From: Kitasatospora sp. SolWspMP-SS2h
GTDB taxonomy: Bacteria > Actinomycetota > Actinomycetes > Streptomycetales > Streptomycetaceae
NCBI RefSeq assembly: GCF_003259315.1
Contig: NZ_QLLT01000013.1
Coordinates: 124,001 to 188,000, forward strand
Direction of reading: 5' to 3'
Length of the DNA: 64,000 nucleotides
Part shown: positions 15,708 to 23,989 of the stretch, one piece after another
How the letters are laid out: every line of letters starts with the position of its first letter
How positions within the stretch are numbered: the first letter of the stretch is position 1
Program-made: the position numbers and the translations under genes
The notes under the pieces: model-generated
What the model saw: only the letters and a program-made list of their open reading frames with translations
Databases searched by the model: none
Told to the model about the DNA's origin: nothing

Positions 15708-16181
15708 ATGAGCCCCGCCCCCGAGGACGCCACCCCCGAACGGCTGCGCGCCATCCCCAGCCGCCTGCTGGCCGGGGCCGCCGCGGCCGCCGACCGGCTG
15801 GTGGCCGAGCGGCTGGCCGCCGAGGGCGCGCGCAAGTGGCACTTCGCGGCCCTGGCCGCGCTCGCCGAGACCGGCCCCGTCAGCCAGGCCGAACTCAGCC
15901 GCCGCACCGGCATCTACCGCAGCGACCTGGTCGCCGTGCTGAACGAACTCGCCGACGCCGGCTTCCTGGCCCGCGACCCCGACCCGGTCGACCGCCGCCG
16001 CAACGTCATCACGCTCACCCCCTCCGGCCGGGCCCGGCTGCACCGGCTGGACACCCTGGTCGACGCCGCCCAGCAGGACCTGCTGGCCCCGCTCACCCCC
16101 CACCAGCGCGCTGAACTCACCGCCCTGCTCGCCCGGTTGACCTCGTACCACCGCCCCGCGCACGAGGCCGACCACGGCTGA
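15708..16181 (+). CDS. MarR-family transcriptional regulator
   Basis: 157 residues with the MarR winged helix: KWHFAALAALAETGPVSQAELSRRTGIYRSDLVAVLNELADAGFLARDPDPVDRRRNVITLTPSGRARL. The DPVDRRRN wing is diagnostic. Dimer helices flank it. GGAGG eight bases before the ATG at 15708 supports this start over a GTG at 15693. It is divergent from the epoxide hydrolase, and the shared spacer carries three copies of a palindrome of the right size, so autoregulation and control of the hydrolase are expected. The ligand is probably a small hydrophobic compound. Confidence 0.92.
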   Translation: MSPAPEDATPERLRAIPSRLLAGAAAAADRLVAERLAAEGARKWHFAALAALAETGPVSQAELSRRTGIYRSDLVAVLNELADAGFLARDPDPVDRRRNVITLTPSGRARLHRLDTLVDAAQQDLLAPLTPHQRAELTALLARLTSYHRPAHEADHG

Positions 16182-16273
16182 GCCGCTCCACCCCTCCGGG
16201 TCGAGGGCCGGGGCGGCCGGAGGCACGGGAAGCCCCGGGAGCGCCGCAACGGGCCGGGGCACCGGGGCGGACG

Positions 16274-16951
16274 TCAGCTCCGGCGCGCGCTCCGGGCCGG
16301 GACGGCGAGGCGGACCGGCCGTTCGACGGGGGCGGCGAGCAGGTCGTCCAGCTGGCCGGTGACGGTGGCGCGCAGTTCGTCGTCGTCGGTGAACTCGTGG
16401 TCCTGGAAGAGCGAGTGGCCGGTCCACATCAGGTTCGCGCAGATCCGGGCCGGGACCTGGCCGGTCTGCGCGCCGAGGCCGACCAGGGCGACCGAGGCGA
16501 TGCTGCCGGGGGTGGCGGCGTTCTGCCGGTGGACGGCCTGGAAGGCGGCGGCGCAGGCCAGCGCGACGTTCAGGGTCTGGCTGACGTCCTGGCCGGAGGT
16601 GCGCATGGTGGGGGTGGAGATCAGGAAGCGGGGCACGGCCGCGCCGGAGGGCACGCACACCGCGCTGCCGACCCTCAGCTCGCCGCCGTGGCCGTCCCGG
16701 ATGGCGCGCTGGACGCGCAGCTGGATGCCCGCGCCGAGGTGCCGCTTGATCACGGCGTCCAGCCCGCCGTCCATCCGGCCGCGGGAGTTGGTGGGGGTCA
16801 CCCAGGCATCGACGTCAACGTCCAGGATCGAGCCGGTGCGGACCTCGACGCCGGGGGTGCCGGCGAACGCGGCGCGCCAGGCGGCCACCACGTCGGGGTT
16901 GAGGTCGGTCAGCACCACGCGCAGCGGCTCGGGGGCGTGCTTGACGGTCAT
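16274..16951 (-). CDS. Macro-domain (ADP-ribose-binding) protein
   Basis: 225 residues. VVLTDLNPDVVAAWRAAF and VEVRTGSILDVDVDAWVTPTNSRGRMDGGLDAVIKRHLG form the first strands and the ligand loop (Asn, GGLD) of a macro domain. GSAVCVPSGAAVPRFLISTPTMRT and SVALVGLGAQTGQVPARICANLMW supply later strands and the second glycine loop. Macro domains bind ADP-ribose and many hydrolyse ADP-ribosyl bonds. It stands divergently 180 bp from a gene encoding a UDG-ADP-ribosyltransferase fusion, so a role as eraser, reader or antidote for that enzyme is the natural inference. No toxin-antitoxin behaviour can be proved from sequence. Confidence 0.82.
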   Translation of the reverse strand: MTVKHAPEPLRVVLTDLNPDVVAAWRAAFAGTPGVEVRTGSILDVDVDAWVTPTNSRGRMDGGLDAVIKRHLGAGIQLRVQRAIRDGHGGELRVGSAVCVPSGAAVPRFLISTPTMRTSGQDVSQTLNVALACAAAFQAVHRQNAATPGSIASVALVGLGAQTGQVPARICANLMWTGHSLFQDHEFTDDDELRATVTGQLDDLLAAPVERPVRLAVPARSARRS

Positions 16952-17131
16952 GTGGGCGAACTCCGTTCGGCCGGGGTCTCGTTGTCGGTTCCGACCCTAT
17001 CGGCGGGCACCGACAGCCCCGGGCTGACGGTCTGTCGGCGGCCCGGTCTAACGTGATCTTCCGTCCGCGTCCCCGCGTCCCTCGCGTCCGCCGCGTCCCT
17101 GTCGCCCCCTCGCCCTCCTTGGAGCACCGCC
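16952..17131. promoter_or_regulatory. Divergent promoter of the macro/UDG-ART pair with TGTCGGT repeats
   Basis: TGTCGGT at 16983-16989 and ACCGACA at 17009-17015 form an inverted repeat, and a third TGTCGG is at 17033-17038. A plausible plus-strand promoter is TGACGG (17025-17030) with TAACGT (17049-17054), 18 bases apart, so the third repeat falls between -35 and -10. Shared control of both genes is likely. No regulator gene is adjacent. Confidence 0.5.
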
Positions 17132-18775
17132 ATGGCCGAGTCCACCCCGCCCCCCGCCGCCCCGGACGACCCGCTGGCGCTCGCCGAGCTGTTCGCGGGC
17201 GGCGGCGAGGACTGGCTGCCGGTGCTGGGGCCGGTGATCGCGCGGCACCCGGACGCGGCCTCGTTCATCGGGCCGGGCCGGCCGCAGGACGTGGTGCCGG
17301 TGCGGGAGTTGACGTTCCAGGCGCTGAAGCCGAACCCGCCGGGGAAGTGGAAGGTCGTGGTGTTCGGGCAGAACCCGTACCCGCGGTCGGAGAGCGCGAC
17401 CGGCATCGCGATGTTCGACAACACCTTCCACGACTGGAAGGACAGCCAGTTCGGCCGGGTGGTGAGCATCCGCTGCATCATCAAGGCCGCGGCGATGTGG
17501 AAGTACGGCATCCCGAAGAAGACCCCGATCGCCGACCTGCGGGCGCTGCTGGCCCGGCACGGCACCGTGCAGCCGCCGGAGTGGTTCCAGGCGATGCTGA
17601 CCCAGGGCGTGCTGCTGCTGAACGCGGCGCTGACGGCGAGCAGTGACGGTTCGACCGGCCCGGCGGCGCACACCGGGTTCTGGAAGCCGGTGGTGGAGAA
17701 GGTCGTGGAGGAGGTGCTGCGGGCCAAGCAGGAGGGCCCGGAGGAGGACCGCGGGGTGGTGTTCGCCTGGTGGGGGGCGCACGCGCGGGCGCTGAGGACG
17801 GTGGTGCGGCGGCTGGAGGGGAAGTACCCGGACGTGCGGGTGGAGCACATCGACCACCCGAACCCGGCCGCGCAGGGCGACGTCTTCTGCGACGGCGCGC
17901 ACTTCGCGGCGGTGAACGCGGCCCTGGAGGGCCTGGGCGCGGACCCGGTGGACTGGCTGCCGAGCACCGGCTGGCAGGCCGCGGCGGCGGCCGAGGGCCG
18001 CACCGACGCGGGCACCGCCTCCCGGATGGGCGCGTTCATCGCCTCCACCATGCAGCTGCACCAGCTGTACCTGGAGCGGCTCGCCTCGGTGAAGGACGAG
18101 GGCCTCGAACTCCCGGCCGTCACCGGGGTGTTCGACCTGGAGCGGATGGGGTTCCGGGAGGCGGTGGAGCCGCTGGCGGCGCTGCTGCGCGGGCTGGAGC
18201 GGTACGTCGGGACGGCGCACGAGTTCGGCAAGCGGTACGCGGACGCGAGGGCCGGGGCGGGCGCCGACGCGAGGGCGGGCACGGGCGTGCTGGACGCGGA
18301 GGCGGTCGCGGCGCTGCACCTGTACACCTGCGAGTCGTCGTTCTACCGGGAGCTGAACGCGGCGCTGCGGCACCCGGACCGGGCCAGGCTGACCCCGTAC
18401 CTGCCGTACCTGCGGCTGCTGTTCGACGCGGTGGACCGGCTGCCGGCCCGCCCGGAGCCGCTGTGGCGCGGCGTGGCGCTGGACCTGCGGGCGCAGTACC
18501 CGCTGGGGCGGACGGTCACCTGGTGGGGCGTGTCCTCGTGCACCTCGCGTCCGGCGGTGGCCCGTTCGTTCCTGGGCGGCCGGGGCCGGCGCACGCTGTT
18601 CGAGGTGCGTCCGGCCCGGGCGGTGGGCATCCGGGAGTTCTCGGCGTTCACCGAGGAGGAGGAGTTCATCCTGCTGCCCGGCACCCGGCTGACCGTCACG
18701 GACGTGGTCGCGGAGCGCGGCGGGCTGTGCACGGTGACGCTCACCGAGTCGGCGGAGCGGCCGCTGGTGTCCTGA
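17132..18775 (+). CDS. Uracil-DNA-glycosylase-like / ADP-ribosyltransferase fusion protein
   Basis: 547 residues. Residues 1 to about 255 resemble family-1 uracil-DNA glycosylase: VVVFGQNPYPRSESATGIAMFDN (79-97, motif A), GVLLLNAALT (159-168), VVFAWWGAHAR, and HIDHPNPAA (motif B, 242-245). The usual catalytic Asp of GQDPYH is Asn81 and the His is Pro84. A helical linker follows. Residues about 410-547 match an R-S-E type mono-ADP-ribosyltransferase: LYTCESSFYRELNAALR, LWRG (Arg446), WWGVSSCTS (468-472), and FTEEEEFILLPGTRLTV (ExE at 508-511). It should bind or process DNA at uracil or a modified base and ADP-ribosylate a target. GGAG precedes the ATG. I do not know a described protein with this architecture. 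Confidence 0.8.
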   Translation: MAESTPPPAAPDDPLALAELFAGGGEDWLPVLGPVIARHPDAASFIGPGRPQDVVPVRELTFQALKPNPPGKWKVVVFGQNPYPRSESATGIAMFDNTFHDWKDSQFGRVVSIRCIIKAAAMWKYGIPKKTPIADLRALLARHGTVQPPEWFQAMLTQGVLLLNAALTASSDGSTGPAAHTGFWKPVVEKVVEEVLRAKQEGPEEDRGVVFAWWGAHARALRTVVRRLEGKYPDVRVEHIDHPNPAAQGDVFCDGAHFAAVNAALEGLGADPVDWLPSTGWQAAAAAEGRTDAGTASRMGAFIASTMQLHQLYLERLASVKDEGLELPAVTGVFDLERMGFREAVEPLAALLRGLERYVGTAHEFGKRYADARAGAGADARAGTGVLDAEAVAALHLYTCESSFYRELNAALRHPDRARLTPYLPYLRLLFDAVDRLPARPEPLWRGVALDLRAQYPLGRTVTWWGVSSCTSRPAVARSFLGGRGRRTLFEVRPARAVGIREFSAFTEEEEFILLPGTRLTVTDVVAERGGLCTVTLTESAERPLVS

Positions 18776-18953
18776 CCGGGCGGCTCGCGGCGTGCGCCGG
18801 GTCGGGGTCCGCCGCGGCGTCGCGGGCCGGTGCTCCCGGCGTCGCGGCCGGGGCGGCGTGGTGCGCCCCCCGGCCCGGCGTACGCCCCTTGTCCTGCCCC
18901 GTGCCGCCCCCGGGATCTTCCCTGACGGGGGCAGGTTTGATTGACTGCGCGTC

Positions 18954-19730
18954 ATGACCTCCCGTGTGTTCGAGTCCGTGCCGCCCGATCCGATCGCCTA
19001 CCTGGACCGGCTGGCCGTCTCCGAACTCGGCCGGGAGTACAAATCGGTGATGCTGGCGGCGCTGGCGGTGGAGCGCGGGCAGACGGTGGTCGACCTCGGG
19101 TGCGGCCCGGGCACCGACCTGTCCGCGCTGGCCGAGGCCGCCGGGCCGGAGGGCACCGTCCTGGGCGTGGACCACGACCTGGCGGCCGTGGACACCGCCG
19201 CCGAGCGGACCGCCCACCTGCTCCAGGTCGGCGTCCGGCTCGGCGACCTGCACGAGCTCCCGCTGGCGGACGCGAGCTGCGACCGGGCCCGGACCGACCG
19301 GGTGCTCCAGCACGTCGCCGACCCGGGCCTGGCCCTGCGCGAGGCCCGCCGGGTGCTGCGGCCGGGCGGCCTGCTGGTGCTGGGCGAGCCGGACTGGGGC
19401 ACCCTGACCGTCGACCACCCGGACCCCGCGCTGACCGCCGCCTACACCCGGTACGTCACCGACCAGGCGGTGCGCAACGCCCGGATCGGCAGCCAGCTCC
19501 CGCGCCTGGCCGCCGACTCCGGCCTCGACGTGGTGGACGTCCGCCCGCTCACCCCGGTCTTCCGCGAGGTCTCCACCGCCGACCGCGTCCTGGGCCTGCA
19601 ACGCGTCACCCGCCGCGCCGTGGCCGCCGGCTACTTCTCCCCCGACGACGCCGAACGCTGGCTCACCCACCTCGCCACCGGCACCTTCCTGGCCGCCGTC
19701 ACCTTCCACGTGGTCACCGCCCGGGCCTGA
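18954..19730 (+). CDS. Class I SAM-dependent methyltransferase
   Basis: 258 residues. Motif I is VVDLGCGPGTDLSAL, the post-I acidic strand is VLGVDHDLAAVD, then DRARTDRVLQHVADPGLALREARRVLRPGGLLVLGEPD, which is the Methyltransf_11/25 layout used by UbiE/CrtF-like enzymes on small molecules. The substrate-binding C-terminal half gives no specific clue. It stands alone, 178 bp after the UDG-ART gene on the same strand, and a convergent F420-type gene follows. Confidence 0.85.
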   Translation: MTSRVFESVPPDPIAYLDRLAVSELGREYKSVMLAALAVERGQTVVDLGCGPGTDLSALAEAAGPEGTVLGVDHDLAAVDTAAERTAHLLQVGVRLGDLHELPLADASCDRARTDRVLQHVADPGLALREARRVLRPGGLLVLGEPDWGTLTVDHPDPALTAAYTRYVTDQAVRNARIGSQLPRLAADSGLDVVDVRPLTPVFREVSTADRVLGLQRVTRRAVAAGYFSPDDAERWLTHLATGTFLAAVTFHVVTARA

Positions 19731-19821
19731 GGCCGAGGGCCCGCGGCCGGGCCCGGGGCGGCGGTCCCTCAAGGCCGCCGGGACCGCCGGGACCGGCGAC
19801 CCGTCAGGCCCCCGCGACCTG

Positions 19822-20223
19822 TCAGGCCCGGCCCAGGGCGCGGTCGACGGCGATCTCGATCACCACCCGCTCGGGGTTCTCCCGGGGCCGGCGGTAGCGC
19901 TCGGTGTAGCGGCGTTCGGCGTCGGCGACGGAGGCGGCGTCCTGCCGGACCACGGCCCGGCCCTCCAGGGTGGCCCAACGGGCCCGGTCGACCTGGCAGA
20001 GCGCGACCCGCTGCCCGGCCTCGCCCGCGGCGAGGACGTTGCGGACCTTGCGGCTGACCCCGCTGCTGATCACCCGGGCGGTGCCGGTCTCCGGGTCGAA
20101 GGTCGCGCCGACCGGGACGACGTGCGGGGTGCCGTCCGGGCGCAGCGTGGTGAGGGTGCACAGGTGGCGTTCGCGCCAGAAGTCGAGGTAGGCCGGGTCG
20201 AGGTGGTGGATGTCGTGTGCCAT
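19822..20223 (-). CDS. PPOX-class F420-dependent oxidoreductase-like split-barrel protein
   Basis: 133 residues with the FMN/F420-binding split barrel: LDFWRERHLCTLTTLRPDGTPHVVPVGATFDPETGTARVISSGVSRKVRNVL, then RVALCQVDRARWATLEGRAVV. The RPDGTPHVVPV and SRKVRN segments match the Rv1155-type group that binds F420 through basic residues. Reduction of a small electrophile or cofactor maintenance is the usual role. The start at 20223 gives the normal N-terminus. It is divergent from the DUF2252 gene. Confidence 0.82.
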   Translation of the reverse strand: MAHDIHHLDPAYLDFWRERHLCTLTTLRPDGTPHVVPVGATFDPETGTARVISSGVSRKVRNVLAAGEAGQRVALCQVDRARWATLEGRAVVRQDAASVADAERRYTERYRRPRENPERVVIEIAVDRALGRA

Positions 20224-20347
20224 GTCGGCATGCTACGGGCGGCCCCGCCCGGCCCGGTGGACGGACCCGCCCGCGTCCGGAGCGGCCCGGCCGGGTAGCG
20301 TCACCGCTGGTGGGGGCGGTCCCCGCCGCGGTCGGAGGGGAGTGCGG

Positions 20348-21931
20348 GTGTCGGCGGTGGAGGCGTGGGCGGAGGATCCGGCGGCTTCGGAGGCTCCGGG
20401 GGCCCCGGGGGTGGCGGACCGGCTCGGGGGCCCGGCGGGTGCGGGGGCCGTGGCGGTGGTGGAACTGCCGTCCCGGTCGCGGGAGTTCGCGGTGGAGGGC
20501 TTCGCGGGGGACGCCGCCGCGGTGCCGGCCCGCCCGTCGGCGGTGCTGCTGGAGCCGGACGCGGTCGCGCGCGGGGAGGGCCCGAAGCGGCGCGGCAAGC
20601 TGCTGCGCGAGCGGGTGCCGCTGGAGTCGCACGCGCGGCTGGTGCTGTCGGCGTCCCGGCCGGAGGTGGTCGCGGCGGTGGAGTCGGCGAACGCGGGACG
20701 GCTGGCGCACCTGGTGCCGCTGCGGGTGGGTCGGATGGCGGCGTCGCCGTTCGCGTTCCTGCGCGGTTCGGCGGGCCTGATGGCGCACGACCTGGCGACC
20801 ACGCCGGTCAGCGGGGTGGCCGCGCAGCTGTGCGGGGACGCGCACGCCGCCAACTTCGGCCTGTACGGGGACGCCCGGGGCCGGCTGGCGCTGGACCTGA
20901 ACGACTTCGACGAGACGGTCTCCGGCCCGTGGGAGTGGGACCTCAAGCGGCTGGCGGCCAGCCTGGTGCTGGCGGGCCGGCAGGCCGGGGCGGACGAGTC
21001 CGCCTGCCGGCAGGCGGCGTTCGACGCGACGGCGACCTACCGGCGGACGGTGCGGCGGTTGGCGAAGCTCCCGGCGCTGGACGCCTGGAACGCCTGGGAC
21101 GCCATCGCGGACCACCAGTTGGTGGAGTTCGCGGGTGCGCACGAGCTGAGCGAGCTGCTGGCGGCGGTCTCGGCGAAGGCGCTGCGCAACACCGGGGCGA
21201 AGTTCGCGGCGCGCTCCACCGTCCGCACCGGGGACGGGGGTTGGCGGTTCGTCGCGGCGCCGCCGATCCTCAGCGAGGTGAAGGACCGTCAGGCCGGGCT
21301 GGTGGCGGGGTCGTTGGCGTCCTACCGGCACACCGTCCCGGCGGAGCTGCATCCGCTGCTGGCCCGGTTCCGGGTGCAGGACGTGGCGTTCCGGGTGGTG
21401 GGCACCGGCAGCGTCGGCACCCGCTCGTACGTGGTGCTGCTCACCGACCGGCGGGGCGGGCCGCTGGTGCTCCAGGTGAAGGAGGCCCGGGCATCGGTGC
21501 TGCTGCCGCACCTGGTGCGGGCCGGGTTCCCGGTGCCGCCGGAGGGCGGGCACGAGGGGCGGCGGGTGGTGCTCGGGCAGAAGCGGATGCAGGTGGTGTC
21601 CGATCCGCTGATGGGCTGGACCAGTGTCGACGGACTCCCCTACCAGGTACGGCAGTTCCGCAACCGGAAAGGCAGTGTCGACCCGGCCGCGCTGTCGCCC
21701 GCCCAGCTCGACGACTACGGCCGCCTCACCGGCGCCCTGCTGGCCCGCGCCCACGCCCACACCGCGGACGCCGCGCTGATCGCCGGCTACTGCGGCAAGG
21801 ACGACCGCCTGGACGACGCCGTCGCCCGGTTCGCGGTCGCCTACGCCGACCGGTCGGAGGCCGACCACGCGGCCCTGCTCGCCGCGATCCGCACCGGCCG
21901 CCTCGCCGCGGAGCCCGCGCCGGGCGCGTGA
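20348..21931 (+). CDS. DUF2252 protein (kinase-fold-like)
   Basis: 527 residues from GTG preceded by GGAGGGG. RVGRMAASPFAFLRGSAGLMAHDL, AQLCGDAHAANFGLY, LDLNDFDETVSGPWEWDLKRLAAS and the later DPLMGWTSVDGLPYQVRQFRNRKGSVD are hallmarks of DUF2252. The GDAHAANFG and LNDFDE segments resemble the catalytic loop and DFG equivalent of aminoglycoside-phosphotransferase-like kinases, so phosphotransfer is possible but unproven. About 45 N-terminal residues are Ala/Gly-rich. The GNAT gene follows 57 bp later on the same strand. Confidence 0.88.
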   Translation: MSAVEAWAEDPAASEAPGAPGVADRLGGPAGAGAVAVVELPSRSREFAVEGFAGDAAAVPARPSAVLLEPDAVARGEGPKRRGKLLRERVPLESHARLVLSASRPEVVAAVESANAGRLAHLVPLRVGRMAASPFAFLRGSAGLMAHDLATTPVSGVAAQLCGDAHAANFGLYGDARGRLALDLNDFDETVSGPWEWDLKRLAASLVLAGRQAGADESACRQAAFDATATYRRTVRRLAKLPALDAWNAWDAIADHQLVEFAGAHELSELLAAVSAKALRNTGAKFAARSTVRTGDGGWRFVAAPPILSEVKDRQAGLVAGSLASYRHTVPAELHPLLARFRVQDVAFRVVGTGSVGTRSYVVLLTDRRGGPLVLQVKEARASVLLPHLVRAGFPVPPEGGHEGRRVVLGQKRMQVVSDPLMGWTSVDGLPYQVRQFRNRKGSVDPAALSPAQLDDYGRLTGALLARAHAHTADAALIAGYCGKDDRLDDAVARFAVAYADRSEADHAALLAAIRTGRLAAEPAPGA

Positions 21932-21988
21932 ACCGGCCGCCGGGACGGCGGCGATCACGGCGGTCCCACGGGTGCGCACAATGGAGGC

Positions 21989-22495
21989 ATGCGCATACGT
22001 GAGGCCCGGGCCGAGGAACTGCCGCTGCTCCAGGAGATCGAGCGGGCGGCCGGACGCTGCTTCCGCGAGGTCGGCATGGCCGCGATCGCGGACGACGAGC
22101 CGCTCTCGGTCGAGGAGTTGAGGCCGTTCCTGGACGCGGGCCCGGCCCTGGTCGCGGTAGACGGCGCCGACCGGCCGGTCGGCTACCTGATCGCCGAGCG
22201 GATCGACGGCGCGCTGCACGTCGAGCAGGTCTCGGTGCACCCCGCGTACGCCCGCCGGGGCATCGGGCGCGACCTGCTGGAGCACCTGGCCGCGCTGGCC
22301 GCCGCCGAGGGGCTCCCGGCGCTGACCCTCACCACCTTCGCCGAGGTGCCGTGGAACGCCCCGTACTACGCCCGCTGCGGCTTCCGCCCGGTGCCGCCGG
22401 ACGCGCTCGGGCCGGGCCTGCGCGAGGTCCGGGCCCGCGAGGCGGCCCACGGCCTGGACCGGTGGCCGCGCCTGGTGATGCGCCGCGACCTCTGA
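21989..22495 (+). CDS. GNAT-family N-acetyltransferase
   Basis: 168 residues. MRIREARAEELPLLQEIERAAGRCF is the N-terminal strand-helix, and LHVEQVSVHPAYARRGIGRDLLEHLAALAAAEGLPALTLTTF contains the acetyl-CoA pyrophosphate loop (RRGIGR). NAPYYARCGFRPVP is the final motif B. Full domain, normal length. The acceptor is unknown. It sits downstream of DUF2252. Confidence 0.88.
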   Translation: MRIREARAEELPLLQEIERAAGRCFREVGMAAIADDEPLSVEELRPFLDAGPALVAVDGADRPVGYLIAERIDGALHVEQVSVHPAYARRGIGRDLLEHLAALAAAEGLPALTLTTFAEVPWNAPYYARCGFRPVPPDALGPGLREVRAREAAHGLDRWPRLVMRRDL

Positions 22496-22576
22496 CGCCT
22501 CCGCCCGGCCGCGCCCGGCCCGCCGGATTTCCGGGCGCGAGCGGGCGGGCGGAGGGCGCTGCCACCGTCCTGCCGC

Positions 22577-22975
22577 ATGGGCCCGGAAGTGCCGCTGCCG
22601 GATGGGGAACCGCCGTCGGTGCGCGAGGTGCACCCGAAGCTGGTCCGGGAACTGGTCCGGGAGCTGGTCGCGCTGCCGGCGGCCGAGGGCGAGTGCTGGC
22701 CGAGGCTCGGCGTCCGGGGCGTCCGGCTGATCGCGCCGTGCCCCTGCCGGGACGACTTCCGCCAGGGCTTCGCCACCGCCGCGCACGACCCCACCGCCGC
22801 GCACGGCCCCGGCACCCCGTGCCGCCCCGGGCACCACTGCGTGCCGCACGGGGTGCCGGAGCGGGGTGAGCCGGCCCTCGACGTCGTCGACGGGCGGATC
22901 GTGCACGTCGGGGTGCTGTTCCGCCCGCCGCCGCACGACGCCCGCCGCCCGGCGGCGGGGCCGGCCGTCCACTGA
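22577..22975 (+). CDS. Conserved hypothetical protein, 132 residues
   Basis: Starts MGPEVPLPDGEPPSVREVHPKLVRELVREL. VRLIAPCPCRDDFRQGFATA has a CxC followed by acidic residues, and DVVDGRIVHVGVLFRP ends the fold. I recall a streptomycete family with a CxCxDxF-like centre and a DVVDGRIV strand, but it has no known role. The strict third-position GC in this frame supports coding. A metal site at CPC with GHHCVPHG is possible. Confidence 0.6.
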   Translation: MGPEVPLPDGEPPSVREVHPKLVRELVRELVALPAAEGECWPRLGVRGVRLIAPCPCRDDFRQGFATAAHDPTAAHGPGTPCRPGHHCVPHGVPERGEPALDVVDGRIVHVGVLFRPPPHDARRPAAGPAVH

Positions 22976-23059
22976 TGTCGGGGCCCGCCGTCGGCCGGTG
23001 CCGGTGACCGGCGGAAAACCCGTGGCCCGGGTCGGCCGCGGCAGGGCAGGATCGCGGGC

Positions 23060-23863
23060 ATGTCCCCCACCGGCACCGGCCCCACCCTGCTGCTCGCCCC
23101 CCGGATCAACGAGACCGGCCTGCAGCTGCGCACCGCCGCCGGGCGGCGCGGGCTGCGGGCGTGCACGGCGGCGTCCTGGCGGGCCCCTCGGGAGCTGGCG
23201 GGGGCGCGGGTGCACCTGTACGGCGGGCCGCTGTTCGCCGACGCGGTCGGGCGGGAGCTGGGGGTGGCCCCGCTGGATCCGGCCGAGGGCTGGCTGGCCG
23301 CGCTGCCGCGCGAACTGACGCGCCGCCGCGTCGAGTTGACGACACTGGCGGAGGCGCGCGGGCGGTCCGGCCCGGCCTTCGTGAAGGCCCCGGCGGACAA
23401 GCACTTCACCGCCCGGGTGTACCGGGACGGCCGCGGCCTGCCCGGTCCCGAACTGCTGGACGGCGGCACGCCGGTGCTGGTCAGCGAAGTGCTGCGGTTC
23501 GAGGCCGAGTTCCGCCTGTTCGTGCTGGACGGCGCGGTGCGCGCCGCGTCCCGCTACGCCCTGGGCGGTGAACTCTCCATCGCCGCAACGGGGTCGGACG
23601 CCCCGGAGCTGTCGGCCTTCGCCTCCGACGTGCTGGCCGCGGCCACCGGCTCCGCCGCGCTGCCGAGCGCCGTCGTGGTCGACCTCGGCCGCACCGAACG
23701 CGGCTGGGCCGTGGTCGAGGCCAACGCCGCCTGGGCGAGCGGCGGTTACGCCTGCGACCCGGACGCCGTGCTGGACGTGGTGCTGCGCGCCGCCGGTCCG
23801 CTCACCGAACTCTCGCCGGCCGACCGCCCGTTCCTGCGCCCGCTGCCCGAGGTGGTCGGCTGA
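23060..23863 (+). CDS. ATP-grasp domain protein
   Basis: 267 residues. An N-terminal Rossmann-like lobe is followed by PAFVKAPADKHFTARVY (nucleotide lysine strand), PVLVSEVLRFEAEFRLFVLDGAVRAAS (hinge and metal Glu), and VVVDLGRTERGWAVVEANAAWASGGY (final acidic Asp/Glu-Asn metal site). This is the ATP-grasp order in the DUF4343-like group. The enzyme would ligate a carboxylate to an amine or thiol via acyl phosphate. Neighbours give no substrate. Confidence 0.75.
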   Translation: MSPTGTGPTLLLAPRINETGLQLRTAAGRRGLRACTAASWRAPRELAGARVHLYGGPLFADAVGRELGVAPLDPAEGWLAALPRELTRRRVELTTLAEARGRSGPAFVKAPADKHFTARVYRDGRGLPGPELLDGGTPVLVSEVLRFEAEFRLFVLDGAVRAASRYALGGELSIAATGSDAPELSAFASDVLAAATGSAALPSAVVVDLGRTERGWAVVEANAAWASGGYACDPDAVLDVVLRAAGPLTELSPADRPFLRPLPEVVG

Positions 23864-23989
23864 CACCTCTCCGCCCTGAATCGAACTCTCGCACCTAGTA
23901 GGCGACTTGACCGTCCCACCGGGCGCGCGGCGGCCGTGGGCGGGGAAACTCCGGTGCGTCCGGGGCGGGGGTGGGTGAGGATGACCGCC

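Noticed and set aside
23881..23935. tRNA-like string on the minus strand (AGTTCGATTC with a CTACTAGG stretch)
   Set aside because: The T-loop-like sequence has no 5-bp T stem, and no acceptor or anticodon stem can be formed; it is intergenic coincidence or at most an unrecognisable remnant.
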